From positions 8,845,001 through 8,909,000 of the forward strand of contig NC_135358.1 in assembly GCF_051622035.1 (NCBI RefSeq): DNA of 64,000 nucleotides. The letters run 5' to 3'. The notes beneath the pieces are model-generated. The model ran no database searches. It saw only the letters and a program-made list of their open reading frames with translations, and had not been told where the DNA came from. The first letter of the stretch is position 1, and each line of letters starts with the position of its first letter. This DNA is from Arctopsyche grandis. Taxonomy: Eukaryota; Arthropoda; Insecta; Trichoptera; Hydropsychidae. Shown in pieces: positions 1 to 13,031 of this stretch. The translations under genes were made by a program, and so were the position numbers.

Positions 1-3000
1 GCGATTATAGTGCGATGATACGAAATTAATTTCATTTATAAGTTCCACTTTGTCCATTACCCATCACCACATTGTTGATTGTCTGTAAATGATGATAACC
101 AGATAAGTTTCAGTCACAGACTACAAATCCGGCATGAGACATCACTATTGCATCAAGGTGACTTAAAAACCCAATCCAAGCGTTGCGCCGTCGTTCACCG
201 ACAATTATTTTATTGTGAAATGAAAGCGAAAGCAAAGGAAAGTTTGAGAGAACCGACCGGACAAAAATCGCCAACGTGCAAGACTTTAAAACACATTGAG
301 AATTGAATACGATAATTTAGAAAAAAAACAGCCGTCAAAATCAAAAAGCACAGCAACATCAAAACGTGTAACTGAACATTTCGAATCTAAGTTTAAAGCA
401 CACATTTAATATTTGTACGTACACACCGGGATGTTTCGGTGAACACATACATATTCATAAGATTCAAATCACATATATGTATACAGCGGGATCGAAAAAG
501 GAATTTTAGAAGAGATTTAATACTGCGATAGGTGCGACTGATTCAAATTAGAATGAGATGAAAAACAATATTATTATATAATGCGGATATAATATTCATA
601 ATGATATGTTGAAAGCAATTTCTTCTTACACAAAACCAAGTTAGTAAATTCTGATAATACAAACCGACAACCATATCTAACATATCTGTGTCCATCTTCG
701 ATAACTTTTCCGGCTCATATGACCCAATAAACAAATTTTGCAGATAGATTTATTTCAAAACAAACAAAATATTTAATTCAATATATTCCCAACTAAGCAA
801 ACTTGATGATAAATAAAAGATTCTTTTGAACGAGTTAGTCGTGATGTATCAAATGCTCCTACCAAGCATATAGATTCACCTTATTAGCTGATGACAGATC
901 AAAAGCTCTCAAAACCGAGCGTCTTCAGTTACCATGTAATTGGTAATCTTGAATGAGACACGAGGACTCAGTCTTCGTGGATAATTAGACGGACACAGAG
1001 ATGCTACTTGCGTGTAAATGTTTATAAATGTTAAATAAAACACACCCCCGTTATATTTACATACGAATACTATTCATAGATCTTCATCGCAAAGTTAAAT
1101 ATATGCATTTTTTTCATTAGGTGAAAAAACACTGCCATAAGTACAAACAAATATACATATTGCACTTCTTAGACTCAGTATTTACAAGAAGGTTGTTTGT
1201 AAATTGAAGAATTTGCTTGTACACATCGTTTGCAAACATTTAAAAAAACATGACGTAAACCGGTGCATCTCCGTTTATATATAAATATATTGTATTATAT
1301 ATATATATATATATATTTTTTTTTTTTCAATAAAAATGTATGGCAGTTGTCTTATAAGTCACCTTTTTTTATTAGCAATGTTCCCATACCAGATAAAGTG
1401 AAAATTAGCCAGAAAGATATAAATATACAGTATACTCAAATACGCATTAGTCATTCAATATGTATTTAAAACAGTTATTCTCAGTTAAGGTTATGTAGAG
1501 TTCTACTGTATATTTACATAAATATACAAATAAATACACATATAAATAAATAATAATAAAATAAAAAAAAACACAATATATTATATACGAGGAAAATGGG
1601 GCTGCAAAATAAATGGCAAATTAATAACAAATGCACAACGGGAAAAATATGATCGTTTCGGAAACGATCGCTTGATAAGAGCAATATAGAGCATTTACAC
1701 TGTGTTATATATTATACAATTTAAAAATTCCAATTATCAAAAATAAATATATGTTGTAAATGCTCTATGTATTTACATAGAAACATACTGCAGTATACAC
1801 ACATACAACACGGACATTAAAAATGATCTAATTTTGCAAAATAAAAAAAAACTAATATAAAATATTACGTAAGCATGCAATAATTAATCTATAATAAATA
1901 TGTATTAGAAGGAGATGAAGCGTTTTGACTACACAAACTATTATTTTGCAATTCGGCACATACAGGACAAGCGATGCATTCTAACCTGCTGACGGGGGGG
2001 ATGAAAATGTGTTTCTTTCGTGCGTGTTTACAGCCGCCACCTTACAGCATGCCTTACCACAACGCTTAGAAATAATTCCTCGTCCGATTACGGGTTTACT
2101 AAAATAAAACGTTTCTATCAACGTGCTGTGTAGATTGAAATAACTAAACTAAATGTTTTTCATTCCTAATAAAATTCTAAAATAATAATAAACACACACA
2201 CACACACACAATAAACAGATAACTTAAATTGCTAGTTTAAAACAATCAATATTGATGTGTTTAGGAAAGTAACTTGGAATACTGTCAAACATTAATATTA
2301 AAATAGTAATAAAAAAAAATGCTCATTGCCATTGAATGAAGTGCTAACAAACGGTTATAAAACCAAGCAACAAGCATTGAATTTAGATGTGTATAAAAAT
2401 ATAAAAAAAAAAACAACTAAATAACGATACTTAGTAGATGATATATAATTTTACATTTTTTTATTTCATAAGTAATGAAATATTTAATTGCCCAAATAAA
2501 TAACAGGTCCGATTTATTCGCATTTTTAGTAACACACAATTTACCTATATATTTCATAAATTTTTAATTTACGCTTTTGAATTTCGTTTCAATAGTGAGC
2601 GTCGAGTATTTGAAAAACTTTATATACAAATATAATATAATCAAAAAAATAAAAACATATTACATATAAATTTCTTAAATTTTATAACAAAAATATAACT
2701 GTAAAACTCGTTGAAATAAATTGCGTAAAAACGTATCGTAGGGACAGAATTGAACATGACTCTTCAAATTCAATCAAATAACGTAATCATATGATGAACC
2801 ATCTACATAAAAAGGATGTAACACTTACATTGTTAACAGTCTTATATATTTTTATAATTAAAATGTGTTTTTTTTCTAAATGTGCATGCACACAAGATAA
2901 ATCTTAACATCACAGAAAAGTTAAAAAAAATTTAATCATATTACATGATTTATTCAAAAGCGAATACTTCTATGGTGTTAGGAATTATCTTTTTTTTTTT

Positions 3001-3132
3001 CATTATTGAACGTCTGCTAAACTGCTACAAATGCATGCCATATAGTCACTATACTGTAAAATACTCTTTTTGATAAAAATATATCAATTATTTAAATAAA
3101 GATTCTATGATAAAACAGCAGCTAAATGGAAA
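1..3132. other. 3' flank and probable 3' UTR of Cyclin T; AT-rich, no gene
   Basis: No convincing coding region is seen on either strand; the short open frames have no recognisable protein character. The part nearest 3132 should hold the Cyclin T 3' UTR. A minus-strand AATAAA (plus TTTATT at 2949-2954) lies about 180 bases past the stop and is a candidate polyadenylation signal. Simple repeats occur: a TA run near 1294-1316 followed by a T run, and a CA run near 2193-2209. Confidence 0.5.
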
Positions 3133-6100
3133 TTAAGGTGGAGGAGGAGGCGGAGGTGGTGGAGGGAGGGGTGGTAATGGGGGTGCTGAAGAAGCAGGAG
3201 GAGGGTGTGGATACACGTTTGGTTGCGGGTAAAAATATGGCGGAGGATGATGTTGATACATCACAACGGGTGGGGGGATTTGATGATGGTACAGCATCAT
3301 AAGAGGAGGTGGTGGGGCAGAGTATCCTGTTGGTGCTCTTTGCTGAAATTCTTGACTGACCTTATGTTGTTGATGGGATTGCTGGGGTGGACGTGGCACT
3401 TTGTGAGGAGGTCCGTCCATCATCATCATGGGAGAAGGCCTTTTTCTTGAATTTTCTACCAACTCTTTTGGTATTTTGATCTTCAAAGCCGCTTGCGAAA
3501 GATTAGGCGCTGGAGCAGGTACCGGCGGTTCTGTTCTTAGTCTATCTTTTGCAATTTTTATTTTTAATTTGGTTGAAGGAGGTTGTGTTGCATTAACTAT
3601 AGCTTCTCGAGGTATTGTTATTTTAATGGGGATGGCTATTGCCTGGGTTGAATTTTGCGATTGAGGAATGGGAGGGAGTGTAGAAGTAGTCGTTTCTAAG
3701 CCGCGTCTAGCAGCGTTAGCGAAATTCGATTCCGATTCCCGTTTTTTATCTTTATCCTTTTTATGTTTTCGTCTTTCTTCTCGTTTTTCTCTGTCTTTGT
3801 GTTTATGTTTATCCTTTTTCTTTTTCTTATCAGCCTTGTGTGGCAGAGATTCTTTTAATAGTGAAGAAACTAATGTTGGATCCGTTTCGACACTGTTTGT
3901 GGCTAGTGGGGGTACCACTTGCACTTCTGGCATAGGTGGTTCTTCCACTTTCTTTATAACGATGGGTTCCATTTCTGGAGGCGCTTGAGATATTGAAGGT
4001 GGTGATGACGAGAGCGGTGACAATGCCATAGGCAATGAAGTCTCTTTTATGGGTGGTCGTCTAGGCGCAGATGGTTTACGTTGAGGCTCAGGTGAAAACA
4101 ATGATGGAGGTCTGTGAGTGGGTTGAGGTACTGCCATTTGTATATTTTGTTGAGGAGGCTGTGATGGAACAGGTTGATGCGACTGATGCTGTGATTGTGA
4201 TTGCTGTTGTTGTTGTTGTTGTTGCTGTTGTTGCTGTTGTTGTTGTTGTTGTTGTGATGATGGTTGCATAATCTGTTGTGGTGGTACTTGAGGTTGTGAG
4301 TGTATTCGCGAAGAATGCAAGAGAGCTTGATGTGGCGGATGTTGACTCCTCGACTTTTGTTCTGGCATGGGTTGCATTGGTTGTGACGCTGATATTTGAG
4401 GTGGATGAGCTGGTACTGAACTTCTATGTGGAGGACGAGATGACGATGTTGACGATGACGAAGATGATTGGTACGGATGAGGTCGCATTGATACTGCATC
4501 TTTGCTTCTATGGTTGGATGATGGCCAGCGATGCTGTGAAGGAGGTTGAGTTTGAGGACGCTGTCCACTAGAGGAACTAGAGGAACTCTGTCTAAGCTGA
4601 GAGCTTCCCGACATTTCTGGGGTAGGCCTAGGAATTAAATTAGACGGAGGTAGATTGGATGGCCTTCTTCTATCTTGTTGCTGTTGTCTTTCTTTATACT
4701 CTCTGTAATCCATTTTACTAGAAACTGATCCCATTTGGTTTGAGTTTGATGGAATGGACGGACCAAAAAGACCTTGTTGTCTCTTGTCAGTTTCTGGAAA
4801 CATTTATAATATTTACAAAAAGCTCGTTACAACAACATTAGTAAATATAATAAGTATTTCTAGATTCAAAACAAGCTTACCAGTTTTCTCTAATTCTTCA
4901 AGACAAAGTTTCCTCGACTCTTTATCCTGAAATACAAATAAATAAATAAAATCGAATCCAATAAACAATAAAATTATTTAACCAAATACGTAATTAAATA
5001 CTTACAAAAGCAGAAGCTACGGAATTGCTTGAATGTGAACTACCAGGTTGTTGGGGAGAATTGGTGCCTAGTAATAAAAATGTTGAAGAGTATATTAATG
5101 ACAAAATTGAAATTTGGCAAACTGTTGATCTTTATAATTTGTATCAAAGAAGAATCAGTGGGGGAATCTTACAGTTTTTACCTTGCGTGTTCGATATCGA
5201 CATTATCTTCTTTTTGAGACGTGCCGGACAACGGTCGAATATATGCAAGAACTCCGAAGTTAAGTGTTCGAGTAGCTCACTTGTGACGGTTCGATCGACA
5301 TAGTAGAACCAGTGTTTACCCTCATTAGATTGTGGTATCTATATGCCATTATAATATTTTAGCGATAAATTTTCAACATTTTATACAGAACGTCTTCTAG
5401 ATAATCACAAGTGTTTCTCAAAGTTTTGTAGATCTTCACACAATGAACCAAGTGCCCATAAACTTTATGCATAAAACTGAATTCAGATTCAATTTAAATC
5501 AACAAACCACTTAGTGTGTATATGATCTAGAATCACTCTGAGAAACAAATACCCCTCTCCATAAGGCAAATTATTTTGTATATGATACAAATAAATGAAT
5601 AAAAAATAAAAAAAATAATGAGAATAGGTAGAAAGTTTACAAAACTAAATGTTACATATAAAATTAGTACGATTGGAGAGCCGAGTAATACTTAGCGGTA
5701 TGAGTTAATGGAGTGAGCATCGGAGAATCCGTATTTGTTGCAGTCGGTATTATCAATTGGATTGTGTTTTGGTGGAAATGAAATGGTACAAATGCGAAAT
5801 AATAACAATAATAATAAAAAAAAAAGAGTAAAAACTTTCTAATCGATCGATCGAATCGGTGAAATCTCCGCAAACATAAAACGGTCTGTTTCAGTCAACT
5901 TTACAAGGGATGACACCAAATACAAAAATAAACAACAATTATACATTACTTATTTACTCAGAAATTGCCCAGGCTGTACGTTAGAATACACAAATATGCC
6001 TAATTGGAATATCGCGCGGTATACATGATGGTCTCACCGCCCAGTTGCTCCATTTCGAAGCGAGGTGAATGCAGAAACACGCTACCACGGTGGGCCTGTA

Positions 6101-9100
6101 CTGCAGGCACATAGTGGTGAGGTGAAGGCTGTTCGAAGCCATGAAATATGATGTCTGTGCAAGGTCCTTTGAAGCTGAAACAAACGAAACGATATTCGTT
6201 TACAACACATATATTTTTTTTCATACACATGCATATATGTATAAACCAGGAAGGCCTAACGGATAAACCCCAGTGCGCCTTCCTGGCCAATTATGACCAT
6301 AGATAAACAATTTTACAGAGCATCATAAAGACATCTATGAATAAATTAGAACTTTGAGAGAAATAGGACAGGGTTGCTAATTTGTTGGAACCGTTTCAAT
6401 GAAATCTGATAAATTGGCAAACTCTGATAGGAAACGATTGACTTGGAGTCACATATCTGAGGTCTTGCTAGCAGCGACGGGCCATGGATTGAACCCGTGT
6501 CCACTAAGTTGAAAGCATTACACGCCAACCACTGATCTATGCTGCTGGTTATATGTAAATAAAGGGTAGCCACAAATCGACCCACAAATCATTCTAAATA
6601 TTTTAAGTTACACTAAACTTTAGATGTAGATATAAACATATTTAATTTACACTATCCAAGACCTCGGGGGAACGAAATTAAACCCAATTACGCCACTGGC
6701 TTTTATGTAAATAAATTAAAACAAATCAAAACATTGAGCAAGGACTACAAATTGGATAATCCTAAATAATTATTATAAAGGACGTTAATTGAACCATCAA
6801 ATTAGATTATATTAGTCGGTGACTTAGTTATGTGACCAGACCAAATGTATGCAGTGGTATGGAGCATGCCACCAGCCAATTTACTGGTTGCCCAAGCAAT
6901 AAAGTCAGCCGACCGGCGAGATCAGTCTGGTCAAGGTGATTTTATTGCGAGTGACCAGCATGATCCTCAAAATAAATAGCGTTGTTTGACGGGTGCCACA
7001 CTCGGTGATTAGTCGCCGGCGACTTCATAGTAACGAAACTATGAACACATGTGACTTTATCGTCACATATTGAAAAATCTTATGGTATTAGCGAGTGGAT
7101 TCTTGGCCGCTTTTGCTTGCCTGAGTTGAGAGACTAAGAGTCATCACGAGTAATGGTGTTTGGGCGACTGGCTAGCTGACAAAAGTTAATCTAAGCCTCT
7201 AAAGTACATTCATAGCCCAGTAAATCAGAAATCGTGGCAACTAAGCCTTTTCGGTTACCGTAGGATTGGTTAGCATGTGGAAATTTGAGTCCGATTTACT
7301 ATACGATTACAACAACAGCTCTAGAAAGGCTTTGCATCAATAAAAATAAGCCATAAAATAGTTCAAAATGTGATGATGAGAAATAAACATAGTTCTAGTG
7401 AGAGGAAATTCCCACCATTGAGAAATTTATACACGGTTTAGTTATTCAGTTCAACGATGAGGCCAAGTTTCGATAGGAAAGGCACTAAAAAGACAAGAAC
7501 AATCATTTCAATAAAATAAAATACCGTACCTGTTACGAGATTACACAATCGGACTACGTGCGTGTGCGGATGGTCAATAGCTACGTCAAAGCCGAGAGTC
7601 TGCAGCAGAACGTTTTCATTGAAAACCAAGTCTTGCGCCTAAAAATGAAAAGCCAACACCGTGAATAGTATGCACTCAAACAACACACACCACGGAATCA
7701 GGTTCGCTCGATTAACCTGATCTAAGTAATGTTTCGATTGTGTGTCCAGAGACGACTGACTGTCTCCTCGGTGCAGACAAATGTGAGCAACTTTTATCAC
7801 GTGCTCCAGTTTCCTGGGTTGCTCTTCGACCTGAAATTAAGCCAATTTGTAAACACGCACAGGACGAAACGAGGAGATTCATACCGTTCGATACTTACCT
7901 TGGCCGCAAGAAAGAGTGCTGCCGCCGCCATGGCGTTCCTATGGAATTGGGTGAAAGAGTGAAAGGCATAAAATCGATGCATGTACACTATTGCTGTGTT
8001 TATGCAAAGTTGAGATCTGTATATAAATGTAGTTAAGGAATATATCGAACAAAATAAAAACATAATACATTGTAAATTATTACATATAATTTTCCTCATA
8101 CGTCTAATATGTTGCATATTGGTTAGGAAAATAACCATTGAAAATTAATTCTGTAGACATTTATGGACAAATTAAAATGTGAAGTGAACGATATCGGAAC
8201 GAAAACCACGTAATCGAGTACCACTCTGTTGATTATATCTACAATGTTTTCATTATCACAACGCTGACTCATTAAACACAAACGTCACATGTTCTAGTTT
8301 GTCTTTTGATTCATACTCAATTTATATTTATCGTTGAGTTTTAACAATAAATATAAATTTAGATCGGATCCGTGTTTTACTTCTTCTAATGCCGAATCCG
8401 TATTCGGACGTAGACGACTACCATCCATGATATTCCGGAGCCAAAAGAGCTTCTTTCTCCCGAGCCACCGTTTGCCTATTTCCCCCCATGTTATTTCTAT
8501 TAAATTTATTTATGTATATATTTCTAATCAATATTAGACTTTGTAGATTCAATACGAGTCTTTGATTTAAAGAATATCATTATGATTAATTTCTTAACGA
8601 ATGGCATACGTCTTGATTAACGCGATAGCCGCTATTGTTGAAAGTGGTCGACTTGGATCAAACCACAACCACAGTAAAGCCTTATTACAATGTTCTTCGT
8701 TCACTTTGGCAGCGATAATTTATTTGCCCTGCGTATTTGTTCGGTAGTAAACGATTTGAATAAAAGTTTAAAGCAATAAATCAAATGTTCGTCACGTCTG
8801 ATAACGAAACGGTTCTCGGATAACGAAACCGTAAACAATAACAATTGTAAATTTCAGGGTCAAACAGAAGAATGAATTTACATACATATATGAATGCATT
8901 TAAGAGCATCCATTTCAAGTGCATATAGGAAAGCGAATATAAAAACAGTCTTTGATACGAAATAAACAATTCATTTCAATAAAGCTCATACTAACTTTAA
9001 ATTACTATGAGTAATGTATAAATGGATAGATGCATTTTCTAATTTCTCTACCTTTAATGCCGTCCTTAGCTGGGTCCTTCTGAATATACATTAATTCATT

Positions 9101-10041
9101 TTTAAACTTGGCTTTTTTCGGTGACATTGGTTTTACCAATGTTTTATAAACAGCGACCTTAAGCATTGCTATAGGCCGGCCGTGAAAGAACACATTTCTA
9201 ATTTAATCGGCGTACGCATAGTCAAGTCGTTTCACATTAACATTTTGCAACATTTAGAGCAAACGTCATTACATCTTCAATAACATGGAACGATCCACTC
9301 ACTCGGACAGTAACCAGTGACGACTTGGTTTAATTGAACCAACGGTTCGAGTTGATAATATATGGGAGATTTACAGAATTCGAATATATTCATCGTGTGT
9401 TATTTCTAAAATTTAGGAAATCTTTGTAAGCATTTATGTATGTTAATAATAATTTTGGTACCGGAATGAAAAGTATGTTTTTTTAAATAAATTTTCGTTT
9501 AGTGGTGCGGTTTCGAGGTTAAACATCAACCGTCGATTACGTGGATTTCAGGTTAAGCAGTGTTCATATAACATTCCGAGCGACTATATAACCACACTGT
9601 CATGCGCCAAAGGCATTGACAAAACGCATGGCGATTTTGACACAACTGAAATAAAGATTGAGGAAGTAAAGCAACGAATAGACCGAGGAAGTATAGGTCA
9701 TGCGTGTGCGCGTTTTAAAAAGGATACACTTGTAGACGTTGGCCCATATCTTGGATGAGGTTCGCCGCCTGCTGTCTGTAGGCGAGCTCCTTGTCAGCGT
9801 CGACGCCACACCTTCGGCTCGGAGAAGCCGAGAGCTGGTCGCGGCTGAAGTACCACTTGTCGGCGCCGGCTTGGGTCGGGGTCGGAGTCGGAGTCGGAGT
9901 CGGAGTCGGGGCTTGGGTTTGGCCCCCGCTCCCGCTCCCGCTCCCGCTCCCGCCACTCCCCGTGACTCCCGAAGAGTTGTTGGCGCTCGCGCTGCTGCTG
10001 CTGCCGCTGCCGCTGCTGCCGCCCACGCTGGCGGCCGCCAT
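3133..10041 (-). CDS. CycT: Cyclin T, P-TEFb regulatory subunit (9 coding exons)
   Basis: Exons on the minus strand: 10041-9728, 8016-7899, 7830-7717, 7638-7530, 6174-6038, 5338-5182, 5067-5006, 4926-4881, 4793-3133. All have GT donors and AG acceptors, and the phases close to give 905 aa. Residues 1-62 are low complexity (Gly-Ser and Thr-Pro dipeptide repeats). The cyclin fold starts at KWYFS (62-66) and continues through [81 protein letters not shown] and the HWFYYVD block, to about residue 312. The tail has an 18-Gln run (533-550), a Lys/Arg/His-rich block (about 672-710) and a poly-Pro C terminus. By family, Cyclin T binds CDK9 to form P-TEFb, which phosphorylates the RNA polymerase II CTD and releases paused polymerase. 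The start is the ATG at 10041; an in-frame ATG at 10107 would add 22 residues. Confidence 0.95.
6241..6550 (-). mobile_element. tRNA-derived SINE copy S1 (in Cyclin T intron 4)
   Basis: Read on the minus strand, the high-coordinate end is tRNA-like (CCAGCAGCATAGATCAGTGG, then B-box-like GGGTTCAATCC). A body follows with TCCAAGTCAATCGTTTCC and GAAACGGTTCC, then a 3' palindrome, CCAGGAAGGC against GCCTTCCTGG. The same head, body and tail recur at least seven more times in the window. Confidence 0.8.
8393..8480 (-). mobile_element. Non-LTR retrotransposon C-terminal fragment (RTE-like), in Cyclin T intron 1
   Basis: On the minus strand this short stretch reads [15 protein letters not shown], the same signature (GKRWLGRKK) found in the fragment inside NSL2 intron 5 at 14.1-14.5 kb. 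It is typical of the region downstream of the reverse transcriptase in RTE-type LINEs. It is a small remnant without defined ends. Confidence 0.5.
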
Positions 10042-10713
10042 CGCAGCCTCTGCTGCCCCTGCAGCCCCCCGGCGCCTCCGCCCCGCACACACCACACGCA
10101 CGCACACACACCCACAGCGACAACGGCCACAGCTACACGCACTGCGACCATGTGCGTTGTGGTCTCAACCGCGACTCACGTGTCCAACTGCGTTTCACCA
10201 CTTTCCCGATACGCATTTACCTGATATGGTCGCCGCCCGCTCCCTCAATATATTTTTCGCGTCGCCCCGACAATTTTTTGCATTTCGACGACCGCCCCAC
10301 CGTTTGTTTACTTCAACATATTGTTGGAAGAATTTAACGGAGTGAATTGGCACTTTTTATTATGTTTTGAAAACGATAGATTTTATTTACATTTTTTATG
10401 TACAGAATTTGGGTGCGAATCACTGCCGTACGCGTTCTGGAAGCGATCGAATTCTAAATTATTCGATTAGGTGCTGATAAAGTAATAATAAAAGAACATC
10501 AATATGAAAGGCATTAACGTGCATTTATTTTTAGTATGCGAAATATCGGATCGTAAGTGACTCGACTGAATGAAAGTTTGATACCAAATTAAATAAAATC
10601 TTTAGAAAACAATACATACAAGCAGAGCTGCCAAAAAAAGTCTATGCCTTGATATAGTCTATGGCACTACGTTTTCAATTAATGTAAGCTATTTATTTTT
10701 TCAGGTTTATTAA
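10042..10713. other. Cyclin T 5' flank
   Basis: A locally GC-rich stretch continues from Cyclin T exon 1 to about 10150 and includes a CA-type repeat near 10085-10116. It presumably holds the 5' UTR and promoter. No clear TATA box is seen at a sensible distance. Beyond 10300 the sequence returns to AT-rich DNA with no gene. Confidence 0.4.
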
Positions 10714-11440
10714 ATGCTTGTTTTTAGTATAAAATTGAACTTTTATAAAATATGTATAATCCGGGCTATTTCGAAGAGTCAGGCCCTGGTTATTAGCATC
10801 GATTGGTACCCCCTTTTTGTCAAGCCTGCACGAATGTTAAACATTAAAATACAGTATAAACTCGATTTTTCGGGTGCGGATTATGTGTGCTTGAAAAAAA
10901 TTTTTTTTTTTAATTTCAAAGAAAGCGCTCGCATATTCAAAGGAAAAGTCTACTCCAGAACACAAATCATCTAAAGAACGTAATACAATCATGTGTTGTG
11001 GAAATGCACCAGGAACTAATCAAATGAAACTTTTAAAAATCGGAAAACAAACAAAAACTGAATCATATAAGGGGACTTCCATTAAAAATCTTCCTGTTGA
11101 TTATTATAACCGAAAAGGAGCATGGATAGATAGAGAGATCTTCAAAGATTGATTCAAGACTAAATGGGTTCCTGAAATGAGAATATTTTTAACAAATCAA
11201 AGAGATGCCACAAAAAACGACGGTAATTTTTTATTGCCAAATGTTACAAGTCCAATTCAACACATGAATCAAGGTGTCATATCATCAATGAAACGGCTTT
11301 TTACCGTGCTGTCTTCTCAAAACTCTTGCTGAGGAAGATGATAACTTGATCAATTTATGGAAAAAATGAGTTTAATGGATGCTATACACATAATAGCAAA
11401 ATCTTCAAATTCGATTCAAATGATCCCAGTTTTCAATGCA
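10714..11440 (+). pseudogene. pogo/Tigger-like (DDE_1) transposase pseudogene
   Basis: Plus-strand reading in shifting frames gives pieces in the order found in pogo/Tigger transposases: SGADYVCLK and NFKES (10872-10923), CCGNAPGTNQMKLLKIGKQ (about 10990-11050), GAWIDREIFKDWF (about 11118-11156), WVPEMRIFL, LPNVTSPIQHMNQGVISSMK (about 11238-11295, family consensus PPNVTSLIQPMDQGV), and MSLMDAIH near 11366-11392. Frame changes and stops show it is dead. No terminal inverted repeats were identified. Confidence 0.8.
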
Positions 11441-11545
11441 TGAATGATGCGGATATCGTTTCTATATTTATTTATTTAGTTTTAAGTTAATGTTTGAACC
11501 ACTGTGACATTACATACGTCCCTAATGCGCCCTAATTGCCGAAAA

Positions 11546-11549
<4 letters not shown>

Positions 11550-11590
<41 letters not shown>
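11550..11590. repeat. (TA)n microsatellite
   Basis: About 40 bases of alternating TA, just outside the piggyBac remnant. It creates an artefactual Ile-Tyr open frame. Confidence 0.95.
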
Positions 11591-11591
<1 letters not shown>

Positions 11592-11670
11592 AATATTGAG
11601 TACGGAATATCCGTGTGCGTACTTCCCAACATTAGCCCGGATAATCGAGAGTATACTGTATATGTTTCTG

Positions 11671-12326
11671 ATATCCCTTTGAGTGCTTTAGTCCGTTGCA
11701 AGTCCGCCACGAATTAGAATTATTTAGAAATCCAATAGAAAGCAGGTATAAAACCCTAGATCGGTACTCTAGATAATTACCGCCGGGGATTTCGAGTTTT
11801 GTAAGGTGTGTTTCGACTTTCTAATATATCTTTCAACAATGTAAAATAAACAAAATAAGTTTAAAAATGAATGTATTTTATCAAAACTAGTTCCATCTTC
11901 TTCATTATTGTTAAAATGTAATGCTCTTAAAATTAATAAAAATCGATCGCGTGACATATATTGGGAAAATATTGATGTGTTAAAGAAGTGATGCTTCTTC
12001 CAATAATTATCAATTCGGTTTAATCTGATCGTTCCCATGTGCAAAAAGTGACCAAGCCACAATATAAAATACTCGGCAATTTAGGATTTCCATCGGGTAT
12101 ATCTGCTATGGTTATAAATTATGGTGTATACAAGTTTTTATAAACGTAGAAAAAGCAATTTCACCATTTAAATGTATTTTTTTCAATGCTACCTGGAAAG
12201 GCCTAGCAGGTAGGATTCTTCTTTATTTTATATATGCATAACGTAAAACGCAAATGAACGTTTTTTAGGTTTTTCAGACTTGTCGGCAAAACGCCGATCA
12301 CCGTTGTTCGGCATTGAAAAGATTAA
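11671..12326 (-). mobile_element. piggyBac-like element remnant with partial transposase
   Basis: The minus-strand open frame 12062-11769 includes HMGTIRLNRIDNYWKKH, FSQYMSRDRFLLILRALHF and NNNEEDGTSFDKI, matching the N-terminal half of the piggyBac transposase domain (DDE_Tnp_1_7). The rest of the transposase, including the catalytic core, is absent. The minus-strand start carries TTAA (12323-12326), then an end matching the related copy at 51195-51584. The other end matches CCCTTTGAGTGCT at 11675-11687, where the flanking TTAA is no longer recognisable. Confidence 0.8.
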
Positions 12327-13031
12327 CCCACGTTAAAATTGAAAATGGTAGATTTTAAGGTTTCACATATTTTGTCCAATTTTTTCATTAGAGTAAATGT
12401 ATGATTAATGATTCTTTAATCCAAAACTCACAGTTTGAAATCAATTTCTTACATCAATTGTCGGTAACGCGGTGTGGCAACAATTCGGTAGCTGCAGTAA
12501 TGACGCCGTGTTGCAGACGGCGAGTGGCGGTCAATGGTGAAGGTAATTGGATTTTTGCTGTCGGTCTTTTTCTTCCTAGGCGTGCCTTTTGTGTAATTAG
12601 GGCTGCGCCCCTCATATCCCCATTTCTTGTGCAACCATATGAACATCCCGTACGTAACTGCGGATGCCAACAAAGCCTCAAATCTATTCGATAAGCTTAA
12701 GCATCACGTTTTACTGAAGTGATGCATACAATATCTCATATATCTGCTTCTTACCACTGCCAGTTATTAAAATATTAAAATAAAATTATAACCACAAACC
12801 ATTATATGCCTTTTTTATCGAATATGTACTTATCGGATATAATTTATTTATTTATTAATATTAATGTAATATATTATTAAATTTAGAATATATTTTAGTG
12901 TACATTATATTGTAAAAATAAATTCAGAATTTTTATTTTAATCTAACTTTTATTCATTTCAGAGGATATCGCCTATTTGAGAGAAACGGTCAAGTGATAC
13001 TTTGATGAACATTTTATTTCCTTAAAATTCT
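12327..13031. other. NSL2 upstream region with possible 5' UTR exon and small open frames
   Basis: A GC-richer island at about 12440-12700 precedes NSL2. GTGAAG followed by GTAATT at 12541/12542 is a good donor, and the acceptor TTTCATTTCAG ending at 12961 lies 70 bases before the NSL2 ATG, so a non-coding first exon ending at 12541 is plausible. A minus-strand open frame with no ATG at its head (12673-12449) and a 27-codon plus ATG frame (12639-12722) overlap here; neither is recognised. Confidence 0.35.

Noticed and set aside
79..306. 75-codon plus frame at the window start
   Set aside because: No ATG-supported start context, low-complexity basic composition and no family resemblance.
4047..4568. 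173-codon Asn/His-rich minus frame and plus frames over the Cyclin T last exon
   Set aside because: Shifted or antisense readings of the CAG-type repeat region within the true Cyclin T frame.
9739..10345. Plus-strand open frames of 160-184 codons
   Set aside because: They are antisense to Cyclin T exon 1 and arise from its GC-rich repeats; the cyclin reading on the minus strand is clear.
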